This document shows positions 15,181 through 15,224 of a stretch of DNA of 15,224 nucleotides, one piece after another. Positions within the stretch are counted from its first letter, which is position 1, and every line of letters starts with the position of its first letter. This stretch comes from Roseiarcus sp050015935 (GTDB lineage: Bacteria; Pseudomonadota; Alphaproteobacteria; Rhizobiales; Beijerinckiaceae). Under the pieces are notes generated by a model. It was given only the letters and a program-made list of their open reading frames with translations. It searched no databases and had not been told where the DNA came from. The translations under genes and the position numbers were made by a program. The stretch lies in the NCBI GenBank assembly GCA_050015935.1, contig JBEKAL010000064.1, positions 1-15,224 of the forward strand. The letters run 5' to 3'.

Positions 15181-15224
15181 GCCCGGTCCGTCGTTGCTTC
15201 AAGTCGCGTCCCCCGTTTGGCGGG

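Overview
The window reads as the chromosome of a GC-rich alphaproteobacterium, most likely of the Hyphomicrobiales (Rhizobiales). Evidence: several proteins match alphaproteobacterial forms (BBP2_2-type outer membrane barrel, the C-terminal region of the alphaproteobacterial Suv3-like helicase next to a FdxA-type ferredoxin, ornithine decarboxylase behind a structured leader), a full CtrA-type box is present, and GC content is high with long antisense shadow frames. The genus cannot be fixed from the sequence alone.

Layout. 1-1230: a 265-residue protein of unknown function on the minus strand, whose ribosome binding site lies inside a near-perfect hairpin, followed by a 378-bp gene-free stretch with clustered TCCCC(G/A)G repeats. 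This segment lies on the 3' side of a tRNA-Thr(GGT) gene (1231-1305, minus), a classic integration position, so it may be the edge of an accessory island. 1429-6232: cell-envelope sugar genes: kdsD (arabinose-5-phosphate isomerase, minus), a divergent outer membrane beta-barrel gene with a CtrA-type box in front of it, galU (minus) and galE (plus). 6374-9265: an FAD/NAD(P)H ferredoxin-reductase-like enzyme and murJ (lipid II flippase), both minus and possibly co-transcribed. 9693-12061: a 592-residue protein equal to only the C-terminal part of the alphaproteobacterial Suv3-like helicase, then a 7Fe ferredoxin (fdxA). From memory, related genomes have a full-length helicase here, an S4-domain gene in between and carD after fdxA; none of these is seen in the gaps here. 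12379-14844: enolase (plus) and ornithine decarboxylase (minus) converge on a strong shared terminator. 14845-15224: the long structured leader of the decarboxylase gene.

How they work together. KdsD feeds KDO synthesis for LPS. GalU and GalE supply UDP-glucose and UDP-galactose for LPS and exopolysaccharide. MurJ exports lipid II, and the barrel sits in the outer membrane. The rest is housekeeping: glycolysis, polyamine synthesis and electron transfer. The items most worth a second look are the stand-alone helicase tail, the hairpin over the start of the 265-residue gene, the repeat cluster beside the tRNA, the CtrA-type box, and the decarboxylase leader with its TTG start and overlapping upstream frame.
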